Shown here piece by piece: positions 12,883 to 23,712 of a stretch of DNA of 64,000 nt. This stretch comes from Siphonodentalium dalli (Eukaryota; Mollusca; Scaphopoda; Gadilida; Siphonodentaliidae): contig CP136067.1 of NCBI GenBank assembly GCA_032622095.1, positions 77,650,705-77,714,704 of the forward strand. The letters run 5' to 3'. The notes under the pieces were generated by a model that saw nothing but the letters and a program-made list of their open reading frames with translations, was not told where the DNA came from and ran no database searches. Made by a program: the position numbers and the translations under genes. Positions within the stretch are counted from its first letter, which is position 1; the number at the start of each line of letters is the position of its first letter.

Positions 12883-13795
12883 ATGCCCCTAAGCTGCTTT
12901 CCCCAAATATCCACATTCATATTGAATAATAGGCTTGTAACTTTCTCTGAAGAATTAGATACTCTTAGTTGGGTTTTCAGAAAAGGGTGGACAATTTTTA
13001 TTCTACAAACTATAATTTATCGCTATCTCTCTAGCGGAAACATAGTTATAGTGTGTCTTTGTAGACTTCCGCAAAGCCGTTGAACTTTGAGAGATGTTTG
13101 GAGAGATGCATTGTGGTTGAAATAACTTACAATAGATAAATGGTAAAATTCTTAATCTTCTAAAAAATTTGTACTCAAAGAATAAAAGTTGTGTCAAAAA
13201 AATCATAATTTATTTGACATTTCTATGAGAATTTTTTTTTATTTAAATTGAAATTATGTCACATTTTTATTTTCTCCACATGTGAACGATGTACAATGTT
13301 TTTGACTGGTTGTGCTATATACAAAGCATAGAATGTTTAGACAGTATATATTTGGATCACATTGGATGTTGTATAAAATTGATGTGCATTTTGTATGTAG
13401 CTGATACATACGGTATTGTTATCCGATTACCTGCATAGCGCACTATTGACTACGCAGATGCTTTCATACTGCAAAATGAACTCAACCAAAACAAAATTAA
13501 TGATATTTACCAAAATGTGGCGGAGAAATGCGCCAATAATCTTATGTAGTGACCAAGAACTTGAACTTGCAAAGGAATTCATCTATATTCGTGTAAAATT
13601 ATTTTTATAAAGCGCGATTTTGTCAGATTATTAAAAAATGTGCAGTTACTTCTGCGACCAGAGCCATGTTTGGTCTACTCAACATATATTTAATGGTGTT
13701 ATATCGAAGCGAAGTGTGGGGATACGCAAAAATACAAGCGCTTGAATCTTTACACTTTGGATTTTTCACAATGGTACTTTCTATAAAAAGATAAA
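12883..13795 (+). pseudogene. Decayed LINE reverse transcriptase fragment (sense in Hox intron)
   Basis: Reading across frames gives consecutive RT landmarks: ILNNRL and VFRKG (12883-13050), VFVDFRKAV (13055-13081), INGKILNLLKNLY and KSCV (13133-13198), an LFSPHVND-like stretch near 13268, the catalytic box region LYV-D (13387-13410), KMNSTKTKLMIF (13460s) and SEVWGY near 13710. The order matches non-LTR retrotransposon RTs. Several frameshifts and stops make it dead. The YxDD box reads YVAD here but YVDD in the right-hand copy (C at 13401 against A at 59976). Confidence 0.8.
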
Positions 13796-15445
13796 ATCAA
13801 GTGCGTCAAATTATAACGAACCAAAGCCAGACGCTTTGGGTCGTATATAGACTATATCTGATTTGTGACGTCACCAATTATTATCTAATACGACGCTGTT
13901 GTTTTGAATTTCGCGAGGTGGGCTTAAAGCATTAATGTCGTAATCGGCTGTCAAGAGACCAACCCAAATCAGTCGACGTGCAACATTCCCCTATTTATAT
14001 AAACGTCATAAAAGCATTTATTTGTATTTATTTATAAAGGAAAGTAGGTCCATAATGAATTTTAACGGGTCTACTCTGGCACTCGATCTACTGGATCAAA
14101 TCATCGGACCCTAGGAAGTTTTAATATTTTTTTTATAAATAAACTAAAATCACCACAACTCAGCACGATCTACGTGTATCTCATGCACAGCAGTTGATCA
14201 ATACTGCATGGTTCTGTAGCGACTATACCGTGAGAAAGGAAATAATATAATATTTAATATGGATTTGATTGTTATCATAAGTCTACATACTTACGTGCAT
14301 CTGATAATCCATATATATCCTATTTTCTTGAATAGAATGAAAACACATACTTATGAACAAAGCAGAAGATACATTCAGTTCCACGCGAATTCGGTCAATG
14401 GTGAAAATTAAACGATGACGTTGTTTGTCGACTATCGTTGAAATCGACATGCGTTATGACATATTATGAATGAAATGAACATCCTGAGTATCTGAAGCGG
14501 AGAGCTCCCCCAGCACGCCAAGTAATATAATGGTTAGTTTCAGTTCCATGCACTCTCGACAACATATATAACTATTTATAATTACCCCACCAAACATAAG
14601 CCTTATGCATGTGAATCTTATTTGGTGGGAATCTATAAAGTGATTTTGACAAGAATTGTTTTAAACGCTGCATGCAGAAACCCATATGTGATTGTTTTAG
14701 CTTTGGTTCGTGAATTACGCTTGTGTATGATCATATTATGGTATATACGGAGGACCTGGCAGAAATCCAATCTGTATTGAAATTACATGCATAATGTTAG
14801 GTATACAATGGACCAAACTAGTGTCGACTGGCCCGGGTGTATATCTGGAGAAGCAAATATAGCTACACCTTATTGTATCAATCCCATGAATTTGATTATG
14901 GTAATTGTGAATTTTCCAAATGGTTTCATTCTATAAAGAGAATGCTCTTAAATATTCAATTGGAATCAAAATGGGAATCGCAGAGCGATTCTCAGATATA
15001 TTGAAATAATATATATATGTGTCAAACCACTCATTGTAATACAGAAGTCCAGTACTACCAGTTAGATTTTTGTTAAAAGTAGAAAATTCGAGATATAAAG
15101 TAGAATATTCGAGATGAAAATTCGAGATAAAAAATCGAATTAGATCCGGCCCCTCCTGGTTAGAGCATATAAGTTTAGGGTCAGTGTTATACCGTTGAAA
15201 ATGAATAGGGTCCCTTTCCGTCCTGGTTATGGTCAAGTGTATGGTCACGTATACGTCCCGACCCGCCCTGTCCCGATTAGCGTATATTATAGTCAGAGAG
15301 ATAGTTTTATTCCTCCATATCAGAAGATAATATGTTACAATCATACACAATTATATAGATTACACGATATCACATTCTAAAATATAAATAATGGCAATTC
15401 GTTGTCGATTATCATAGGAAATTAGAGTATATGCGAAATTCATCT
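13796..15445 (+). other. Intronic sequence without a recognised element
   Basis: No coding or RNA feature is supported in this 1.6 kb. It contains AT-rich runs and a small local repeat of ATTCGAGAT near 15090-15130. The minus-strand frame at 14931-15350 is low-information and changes length between the two copies. Confidence 0.5.
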
Positions 15446-16440
15446 TCACATCACGCAAATAAAGCAGACACAATGTCTAAAAAGTTGTTCCTCGTCACAC
15501 ATGAGGTGTATTTCCGAGCGTATACATCCACCGAAACAGTATGCTAGAAACTTTATATCGGTCATTGAATCTAACATATTGTAAACTTCAACTGTATAGT
15601 TGTCAATAATAAAATACCAGAAAGAATTTCGCATTTTCAGTGCGAACTCGGAAGAACAGTCAGTGTACATATGAAACAACTGGTTGGAAAACGCTAGTTG
15701 GCAATGGTGACACAGTGAATCGTTGTCATATATGGTCGTTCTGTTGAGAATGTTAGCCATCTGAATACTTAAGAGAAGGGCTGCTCTTCTCGCCATAAAC
15801 ACCATATTCTCCAAGTGCTAAATTGGTCTGGTTTAACTTGGTAGAAAAGGTGCATATCCGGTAATTGTGGATTATAATATATCTCACGTGAGCAATGGAC
15901 AACAAGTCTTTCTTTAATCAATCGCTTCCACGTTGCTAGAGACGGAAATATGCATGAGTTAGCAAATGTTACGAGAATGTCATAAAAATCATACGTGTTA
16001 AGGATTCTAGTTATTTCCTTGAGTAAGCCTGTTTCTGTGCGACCATAAATGAGGTTACCGTGGATATTAAATACAACTATTTCTAGAGAAAACATGCGAT
16101 TACTCGGTGAATGTATCAATGTGCCTAGGAACAGTAAATTTCTGCGCTCAATTTGATATTGAATTGGCATCATACCAATCATGGGAGAGTGAAAGAATCG
16201 TGCTGCTTCTCTGGGGAATGTGTTGCATGTTTTTAATACACATGCGATAAGCTCTTTCTAGCATTTGCATATAACGTGAGTGAGAAGTTTCAGGTTGATC
16301 ACAGGGCTAAAAATCCTTGGAGATTGGAGATCGACAATCAGCGAAGTAGCATTTGCGTAGAATTTGAGAGGCTCGTTCTATATTGGGGGTTTGTGAACAC
16401 ACATAATCCTGAATTATACCGAGGTGAGTCATTTGTTTTA
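15446..16440 (-). pseudogene. LINE ORF2 C-terminal part with CCHC-type motif
   Basis: Downstream of the RT palm, the frame around 16300-16440 reads like the RT thumb/connection (HLGIIQDYV, then ERASQILRKCYF). Two further frames (15769-16182 and 15446-15814) follow. The last contains CHHCQLAFSNQLFHMYTDC, a C-x2-C...H-x4-C arrangement typical of the C-terminus of CR1/L2/Jockey ORF2. Three frames for one domain show decay. The right copy has a deletion of about 53 bp relative to 15741-15793. Confidence 0.75.
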
Positions 16441-17175
16441 CTACAGATATAGAACCAGGTCCAAGAGCAAATTACTCGTGTGCTGTGGACCCAACGTTGC
16501 GAGCGTTAAAATAACGACCTTGCTTTTTTCGACTGAAAATTGAAAACGCCATTTAATGCTGTACTCAAAGCATATGTTAATAAGTCTCCGAATGCCACCT
16601 TCAGTCAAAGAAGTGACGGCAATGTCATCCGCATTTGTGGGCGACGAACACGTTAAGGAGCTAATGTTTAGGCCATCTGGATGATCTGATAGAGGACTTA
16701 CAAGATCGTCAATAAAAATAAGGTATAGGAAAGGAGATAAGACCACTCCTTGCCGCGTGCCTTGTTTAATTTGGAATGGTTGAGTTATAATTCCTTTATG
16801 GAGTATGTGACTTTCGACATCTGTATACATATTGTGAAAAAGTCTGAGGAAGTCGCCTTTCACTCCCTTTTCATACATTTTATAGAGCAATCGTACGCAA
16901 TCAAAAGCTTTTCGTGAATCGAGAAATGCTGTGAAAAGACGCGAGCTACTGGAATTGACAAAGGCGACAACTTCCTGTAACTCGAATGCAGTCACCGAAC
17001 AACCAGCGCCCTTCTGGGACCCATTTTGTAAGGCATTTGGGAAATTGTCGAAAGCTTGGCAAAGAATAATAATCTCAAATAGCTTATAAACCACTGGGAG
17101 CAGCGTGATTGCTCGGTAGCTATCTGATCGAGTCTTGAATGTGCTTTGGTTCACCTTTATAGATCGGCACAACAA
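16441..17175 (-). pseudogene. LINE ORF2 reverse transcriptase palm domain
   Basis: A 244-residue open frame contains the RT landmarks in order: YRAITLLPVVYKLFE (box 1), GSQKGAGC (box 2), FLDSRKAFDCV (catalytic Asp, box A), GTRQGVVLSPFLYLIFIDDL (box B), NADDIAV (box C, normally YADD) and SVEKSKVVILT (box D). Enzymatically this domain would copy LINE RNA at a nicked chromosomal site. The replaced Tyr in box C and the broken flanking frames suggest an inactive copy. In the right-hand copy this frame is split by a 1-nt deletion near 63380. Confidence 0.88.
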
Positions 17176-17282
17176 GCCCTGTCTTCATACGAGGGGGATG
17201 TGCGTGAACTGGAACATGGAAGAATATAATAAACATAATAAGTTATGAATGGCGACAGGAGCATGAAAAATGTGTTCATTTG

Positions 17283-17783
17283 TTAATGTGTCAATACCGC
17301 CAGCTTTATTTCGCTTGAGCCCCTTGAGTGCACTAACGACTTCGGCCAGTGATATACTGCACTTGTTAAGTAATTGTCGCCATTTTTGTCATTGCTGCAT
17401 TTGATGTATTCCTCAAGTTTGGAATGAACAAAAAATTGGAATTCTGAGTCACTGTGTGTAGAAGCTCTATAGAGTTCCGAAAAATAACTTTGCCACCCTC
17501 TAGCAATATCGAGGGGATCCCGATACATAACACCATTGAAAGCCATTTCGGAACCTTCACAAACGCTACTACCTGATTTTGGACGAACAGCTTCCCAGAA
17601 ACTCTTGTGATTATTAACAGCAAATGTTACAATGTTTCGCACTGCATTCCGCATGTGAGCTTTAACTGCAAGACGATGAGCTCTACGAAAACGACGTTTG
17701 TCATCTCTATAGGCGCGGTAAGTTTCATTAATAAACGCAGATGGTCGTCCCGCTACTACCCACCGTTTTCTGCTTGCTAGCAT
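17283..17783 (-). pseudogene. LINE ORF2 region between endonuclease and RT
   Basis: A 166-residue frame includes YRAYRDDKRRFRRAHRLAVK and SFWEAVRPKSG, followed by a WQSYFSELY segment. This matches the conserved region that precedes RT box 0 in CR1/L2/Jockey-type ORF2 proteins. It is out of frame with both neighbours. Confidence 0.7.
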
Positions 17784-17955
17784 TGCTCAATGCAATCCAT
17801 GAATGTCGCGGGTCCAGTATGGTTTTGAGTGGTGCTTCGATTGTGGTGGGGGACTAGATTTTTGAGCTGCAGATAGCAACACACTAACTAAGTCGGAGTA
17901 AAATATATCCAATGTATTTTCGTTGGTAATAGTTGTTGGAAGTTTCGCAAAATCA

Positions 17956-18790
17956 TTACTCAGAAAAGTTTATATCGTTCAATGTCGATTTTCTTCCAAT
18001 GTATTGTTTTCCGACGAGGACTATTATAGAGTTATCGGACGTTAGACTCGGGATGAGTGCTGTACAAATCACTGGCCGGTGGTTCGAATTGTTGATGGTG
18101 TCATCATCTAAGATTGAATAATTAGACATGATATCAACTCTACATTTGTGTACAATAATGTGATCAATGAGCGAAGACGATGCTTCGGGACAATATGGCA
18201 CAAAGGAAACACATGGGCCTGTGCGGGACTGTGATGACATCAGCGACACCATATTGTGCACGCTTAGAAAGTTTTCCATCGCGTCCGATCTGGCACTACG
18301 TTTAGATCCTACTTTGGAATACTCTGAGTTTGTTCTAGGAAAAAGTTTCGATCAGTTCAGAAAGATCGGACAAGAATTTCAAGTATGATTCGTCGGGATA
18401 ATTTGTGTTCGGAAGATAGACTTGGAATATGAATAGAAATTGTTTGTATTCAAGTCTTAGACGAATGCCAATGATACGTTCATTGTGTAAATCGACGGTG
18501 GACGCATTGATTGACCGAGATTTATCAACGAGGAATGCGACACCATCTCGATAATAACTACCACCCGTTTTCGTAATGATAGTTCTACCACACTTGGCGA
18601 CACTTTGTGTAATTAGGGTAGATTTGATCTAGAAAGAAATGGAGTTATGATCGAGCCAATGCTACGAGATTCCAACTATGTCAAAACTCTGTGCATTTTG
18701 ATTTAGTGAAGAGGACAAGTATATAAGAGGCACTGGATTGAATACCAGTGGCGTTCCATGAGATCACATTGGTATGGCTATAATAAACAG
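17956..18790 (-). pseudogene. LINE ORF2 APE-like endonuclease domain
   Basis: The minus strand from about 18770 reads VISWNATGIQSS (endonuclease start), then YYRDGVAFLVDK and IFQVYLPNTNYPDESYLKFL. In the 17956-18279 frame it continues with SLIDHIIV and SNHRPV near the end of the domain. These are the usual blocks of the AP-endonuclease fold that nicks target DNA. At least two frameshifts (one within a T run near 18342) disrupt it. Confidence 0.78.
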
Positions 18791-18825
18791 GTTCATTATT
18801 ACACGAAAGTCAATTACGTTGTTCA

Positions 18826-19417
18826 TCCATGATAATTCGTATTGAATGAGTTTTTGGGTCGGTCACCGAATGTTCTCCAAGGGCGACTATATACATTTGG
18901 TGGCCAGAAATTTACCGAACACATGCGCGAACACGCGTCCGCTGGTACTGTGATCCTCGCCGATATGCTATCTCGAACAGTTTTGCATGACATAACTTTA
19001 ACGTACGTTGGGGTTATTCCGCGATCCTGCAGATAATCACGAATTACCTTCTGATCGTCGTATATATGGCGAAACGCCTCCTATGTAGAAACTTTTGGTG
19101 GTTGGAATCCGAGATTCATTTTGATATTCAAGAGAAAGGGGTAGGGAAATTAGCGAAACATTCCATGAGTGCTCATTTGACTTAGGACTCCCGCGCACTG
19201 TTCCGGAAGAGCGATAAGAGTTGTTGGCTTGAGTTTCACGGTCAGCATTATCCCTCTCAACGACATTCTGTTCAAGAGAAAGGATGCGCGACTCATAATT
19301 GTCAAAGAGAGTTTTGATTATTACTCTTACCGAAATGTAATGGAACGTTGATACATTTCTGAATTGGGCCATATACATACGTGCCACAACCGTATATCTA
19401 CAGAAATAACGTTTCAA
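18826..19417 (-). pseudogene. LINE ORF1-like region
   Basis: The frame 19037-19417 contains a coiled-coil-like segment (YESRILSLEQNVVERDN). In another frame from about 19080 to 18826 comes IRDYLQDRGITPTYVKV, ARITVPADACSRM and NFWPPNVYSRPW, ending at a stop at 18826. This resembles the C-terminal RNA-binding part of CR1/L2-group ORF1 proteins, where a V-P...FWP-V-R signature is common. A stop and frame change near 19080 break the ORF. Confidence 0.6.
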
Positions 19418-20802
19418 ATATTTTTCAGGTATTCATTGCCAGGTTGTTATCGACATAGGATCTGCATTGTGAAAAATACTATATTCCTATACGGCACATT
19501 GTGCTACCATTTTTATGAAGAACGCAACGTATTATACCTATACATCAAATTGTTGTAATTTTACATCACGTCGGAAGCAAACCTGAGCACTAGATTCCCG
19601 TTTGGGGGACATTTTGTTTTGTGTTAACGAGAAATATATATATAGGGAAAGGATTGATTGCGATGTACACTGTAAAGTTGGAATAGCTTATCAAAAACAA
19701 AAAAACAACATGTTTGGGTATATATTAACGACAATAAGCGACATTGAAACTCCAAACTACAAATTTTCCCCGACTCGGATTCGGGCTTGGACTAGGACTA
19801 CAGCCGTTAGCGTGTCCCTTCCGTAACTTTATGGAATTTATAATTAACAAAGTCATTCGAATTCTAGTTCGTATTCTCCGTCTATTTCGAGAATATTTGG
19901 GAATACTTATGTTGGAATAATGTTAACACAGTCTACTTTCGGTTTGTATGTGAACCGTACCCAATGTCCATTTGCGAAAACCGGCTGACGGCCAACACAA
20001 ACATTGATATTTCTATCGAAACATGGCAGTTGGGTTGTATCCTGCATACCTATTCGCGCAACATGTTGACATTTCACTCGGGTGTTTACCAGGTCTGAGG
20101 AATGTGAAAATTCGTCTATAGCTGAAATCAGCTATCCTATCTTAATTCAGTTATATATTATACTCTTTGGTCGGCATACGTTTTAATCAACACGACAAAA
20201 TATGGAAAATGCGCATAAAAAACGAGCTATCATACAGTCATCATAATCTAGTTTCTAATTCAGTAAATGATTCAATCGGGCAGTATAGTACTTCGACAAA
20301 GTGTTGCCACTTCACAGCATATGACTACCAACTTTATTTGACATGCAACGGCAGTGTTCCGTAAGGTCACACGGGTTATCGCTATATATGCACCGTTATT
20401 AATCTCTCACTCATGCGAACCCTCACTGTCATAATACTGGTATTATTTTTGTTTATGGACTCGATATTCGTACATAATTTAAATGCAACTTCCGCTTATT
20501 ACATCCGATCATGGCAGCTCTGAATGTTTTTTTTTCACGAAAAGATTCTTCGAACTCAATAATAAAAAACTGTTATAAAACAAATGGTACCCGGTGTACG
20601 GTATCCGAACTTTACAATCGTACACGCTTCCGTTACAATTTACAAAGCATAATTGCTTTACCAAGGAGCGGCAGCACTTTCTCAAAATAAGGTCACCTCA
20701 GTCGTTTATATAGAATTTTAATTAAGAGATCGGTAGATTCGCAGACTTGTTTAATGTTGGAACTTAACTGTTAGTTGTGACTATTTCTAAACACAGATCC
20801 TA
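19418..20802 (+). other. Intronic sequence, nothing recognised
   Basis: No coding, RNA or repeat feature is supported. Part of 19418-19620 may belong to the 5' end of the antisense LINE. Confidence 0.45.
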
Positions 20803-20872
20803 AGGGTACGTTCATTCACCCGCAAATTTGCAAACAAGGCCGTGCAAATTTTCCAGTGTATGAACGTACCCT
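20803..20872. mobile_element. 70-bp hairpin element (miniature foldback)
   Basis: AGGGTACGTTCAT (20803-20815) is exactly inverted at 20860-20872. The arms continue with partial complementarity through a shared AAATTTGC block to a small loop. The shape suits a collapsed MITE or solo foldback. No convincing target-site duplication is visible. Confidence 0.6.
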
Positions 20873-21039
20873 AAACGCATCAGAATAATTAACAAGATCT
20901 TTGATGTCAACCAATAACGGACAAGTTTGTTGTCTGCTATTGTTTTGAATGTCTCTATCGAAATGTCTGCAACGCACTGATAGTGCCGAGATACACACAG
21001 GGACTATTAACTGACTATTAAAAAAAAACATTGTTGAAC

Positions 21040-21357
21040 TGGCGGATTATCGCGGATCCAATTCCACCCGATCGCTGACTCACCGAAGTCCACTTGAGGC
21101 TATAACTCTAATAATCCATGTACCGATCCTATTTTTAAAATACCTATATATATCCCTGACTATAAATTCCCCACCCATGCACAGTACCTGAAATCATCAC
21201 CCGAACAGAAACTTACCAAATATCTAATCACTCATGTATCCCTCGTGTGAAATTTATTGTTATTATGTCATAATTGAATATCTTGATGTCATATATATTT
21301 TGTCTGTAATATCCACATATCGATTAACAGAATAAACTCAATTGAATTGAATTGAAT
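21040..21357 (+). mobile_element. Truncated non-LTR retroposon ending in (TTGAA)n
   Basis: The sequence ends with AATAAACTCAATTGAATTGA and further TTGAA units (21330-21357). A short microsatellite tail after an AATAAA-like motif is how many non-LTR elements end. The 5' boundary is uncertain and no coding remains. Confidence 0.5.
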
Positions 21358-22039
21358 AAGTCACAATCTGTTATTATATACAGTGCTTTGACTTTGTTCA
21401 TCAGAACTATACACGGACCAATGCATCATGTTGTTATCGAACCATTTGTGACTATGATAACATTGTCGCCAAGTCATCGCCCATAATTTCACGCCCGTGA
21501 CTGGACAATGTCATACCAAAACAAGTAATGTATGCCAATTCAAATGTTTTACTTTTACATAAACTTGAGTGATAACTCTGATAGCTGTGTTCCTTATTCT
21601 TAAAATGAGAGACCGGGTTCGTACGATTTAGATTGGTCGAAGTTAGTATTACCCGTAATTGAAAAGCTCACTTGAAATAACTGTATTTAGAATATAGATG
21701 CAGTTTGTAGGTCAGTGGTCAATTGCTCATTCAACCATGCATCAAAATTACATATGAGTTTTCATTTAACTCTTATAGATATACAAACATGCAGTAAAAT
21801 GACCTCTTGTGAGTTTTTGGATATTCGATAATTGAAATTTCCCTCTGATGTTATTCTGCTATAATGCGTGCCTCTCCATTCAGCATAGTTTTGTGTTCCA
21901 TTTTAACCTACTGACTACTGTTACATCATATGGCAATGGTTGTACTGCATGTTTGCCTCAGATTAATAGCATATTTGAATATTTAATGAATGAAGCTGCA
22001 TTCAATAATCACCAAGTACCTAGAATTACCAACCTGAAT

Positions 22040-22201
22040 AACAATATCTTTAATTTTAGGGTGGCGACAGGAAGACGACCCGATAGGTCGTGTCGCCTCC
22101 ACATGACTTGTCTATTTGTGTTATATTTACTTTTTTATGTACTAGATACTATATATGATTTGTCATGAAATAAACTATTCTGATTCTGATTCTGATTCTG
22201 A
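22040..22201 (+). mobile_element. Truncated non-LTR retroposon ending in (TTCTGA)n
   Basis: It contains a stem (GGCGACAGGAAGACGACC near 22063, pairing with GGTCGTGTCGCC ending 22096), then a T-rich tail with ATGAAATAAAC and (TTCTGA) repeats at about 22176-22201. This is a typical 3' end of a 5'-truncated LINE or a SINE that borrows it. Confidence 0.6.
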
Positions 22202-22676
22202 ATAATTGTCACATTTTAGTGAGCTTTTTAATAATGTGTAAACTCAGTTTGACTAATGTACAATTGCATGTGTAATTTTATTGTCAACAATACTTGTTTC
22301 ATAAAACAATGGAACCTTAGTTCGTAGAATTATGAAGTCGAATCTTACTCCACCCATACACACATCATATTATTTATAGAAATGCCTGCGAGAGCACGTG
22401 TTTTCGCCATTCTGTGTCGGTCGAACATAATATTTGTGGTGTATGTGTATGTTTTACGGGAATTCCGTATTTTTATAGCAAATTTGATGGCAGCAAATTT
22501 GCCTACACATAATGTCACATATGCCGTAAAATTACGGACATTTTTAACAGTGTATGATTATAGCGCGGACTGATTCTTACATGTTATTGTCAGTGAACAT
22601 TTGAACTTTATTATCATTGACACTTCTCTGCACTATATATGTGCATATATATAATGCAGCATGCATGTCATTACAG

Positions 22677-22915
22677 GTGGCTTCCGCAAGAGAGGAAGAC
22701 AGACGTACACACGACACCAGACACTCGAACTGGAGAAGGAGTTCCATTTTAACCGATATCTCAAACGTAAACGGAGGACGGACATTTCTCAATCTCTCTA
22801 TTTGTCGGAACGACAGATAAAAATATGGTTCCAAAATCGAAGAATGAAAGAGAAAAAGGAATCGCGACAACTAAAAGAATTGAACTTTGGACCAGATGTC
22901 AAAGTAGGCAACTGA
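22677..22915 (+). CDS. Lox2/Lox4: Hox gene exon 2: homeodomain and UbdA-like tail
   Basis: This exon completes a predicted 242-residue protein. The homeodomain covers residues 167-226 and keeps the recognition helix [10 protein letters not shown] with W48, F49, Q50, N51 and R53. MKEKKE is followed by RQLKELN at 227-233, aligning with the UbdA motif QAIKELN of Ubx/Abd-A and lophotrochozoan Lox2/Lox4. The protein ends nine residues later. Helix 2 is divergent: K27, T32, D33, Q36 and S41 replace residues that are usually Thr, Ile, Glu, His and Thr in this class. The linker from YPWM to the homeodomain is only seven residues. The protein is predicted to act in the nucleus in anterior-posterior patterning. 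No second copy of this exon lies inside the window. Confidence 0.93.
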
Positions 22916-23149
22916 ATGCTACAAGTGATCAAACGATATACGGCTTAATGAATGGCGTAAACGGATGTTAACTTGGTGGTTTGAAGACTCAGATTGCACT
23001 TAGTAATTAATGCTCGCACTCGCTACATTCTGGCCCGGCGCTGGCGATACAATTGAGATCTTTCGCACTACTATACTGATGAGAATTACGAATAGAATAT
23101 AGCAGTCTTATAAATGTTTCTTACGGATTATATTTGCTGTGATTAGTTT

Positions 23150-23571
23150 GTACTTAATTTAGTTACCAGGTCATGCCATAGTCAATGTTAGGCTCGACCA
23201 ATGGTAGACTTAATTTAGTTATTACCAGGTCATGCCATAGTCAATGTTAGGCTCGATCAATGGTAGACTTAATTTTGTTATTACCAGGTCATGCCATAGT
23301 CAATGTTAGGCTCGACCAATGGTAGACTTAATTTAGTTATTACCAGGTCATGCCATAGTCAATGTTAGGCTCCACCAATGGTAGACTTAATTTAGTTATT
23401 ACCAGGTCATGCCATAGTCAATGTTAGGCTCGACCAATGGTAGACTTAATTTAGTTATTACCAGGTCATGCCATAGTCAATGTTAGGCTCGATCAATGGT
23501 AGACTTAATTTAGTTATTACCAGGTCATGCCATAGTCAATGTTAGGCTCGATCAATGGTAGACTCAACCAT
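23150..23571. repeat. 59-bp minisatellite, seven units
   Basis: ACCAGGTCATGCC recurs at 23165, 23224, 23283, 23342, 23401, 23460 and 23519, an exact 59-bp period with only a few substitutions (CGACC/CGATC/CCACC variants). It begins about 235 bp after the Hox stop codon and may lie in the 3' untranslated region. There are no variable spacers, so it is not a CRISPR array. Confidence 0.95.
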
Positions 23572-23706
23572 TACACGCAAAGCTCGCGTGCCCATGAATA
23601 CTTAGCCTCTTGAAACCGTAATCGTAACTACGGATGTGACAAAACGACAACTGATAGAAAGAACACAATTTCTAGTGACGTAGTACCCTTAACTGTTGGC
23701 TTTGTT

Positions 23707-23712
23707 AATAAA
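23707..23712 (+). terminator. Candidate poly(A) signal of the Hox transcript
   Basis: This AATAAA lies about 790 bp after the stop codon, downstream of the minisatellite. Its use is a guess without transcript data. Confidence 0.3.

Larger units (their letters stand above)
15446..19417 (-). mobile_element. Near-complete, degenerate non-LTR retrotransposon (antisense in the Hox intron)
   Basis: On the minus strand, from 19417 downward, the order is an ORF1-like region, an APE-type endonuclease, a linker, an RT with its thumb, and a C-terminal CCHC-type motif. This is the layout of CR1/L2/Jockey-group LINEs. Several frames are broken, so it is not autonomous. Exact termini are unclear. The same element recurs at 62052-64000 and is cut by the window end, so it was inserted before the two copies diverged. 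Confidence 0.88.
12178..22676 (+). other. Hox intron, phase 1, 10.5 kb
   Basis: The donor is GTAAGT (12178-12183) and the acceptor is TTACAG (ending 22676), preceded by a modest pyrimidine content. The splice falls after the first base of a Gly codon. The intron contains the LINE remnants listed separately. It also contains an empty target site GAATGAAAT at 12261-12269, which is occupied by a transposon in the other copy of the locus. Confidence 0.88.

Noticed and set aside
23150-23571. CRISPR-like array of regular repeats
   Set aside because: The whole 59-bp period is conserved with no unique spacers, and the context is eukaryotic; it is a minisatellite.
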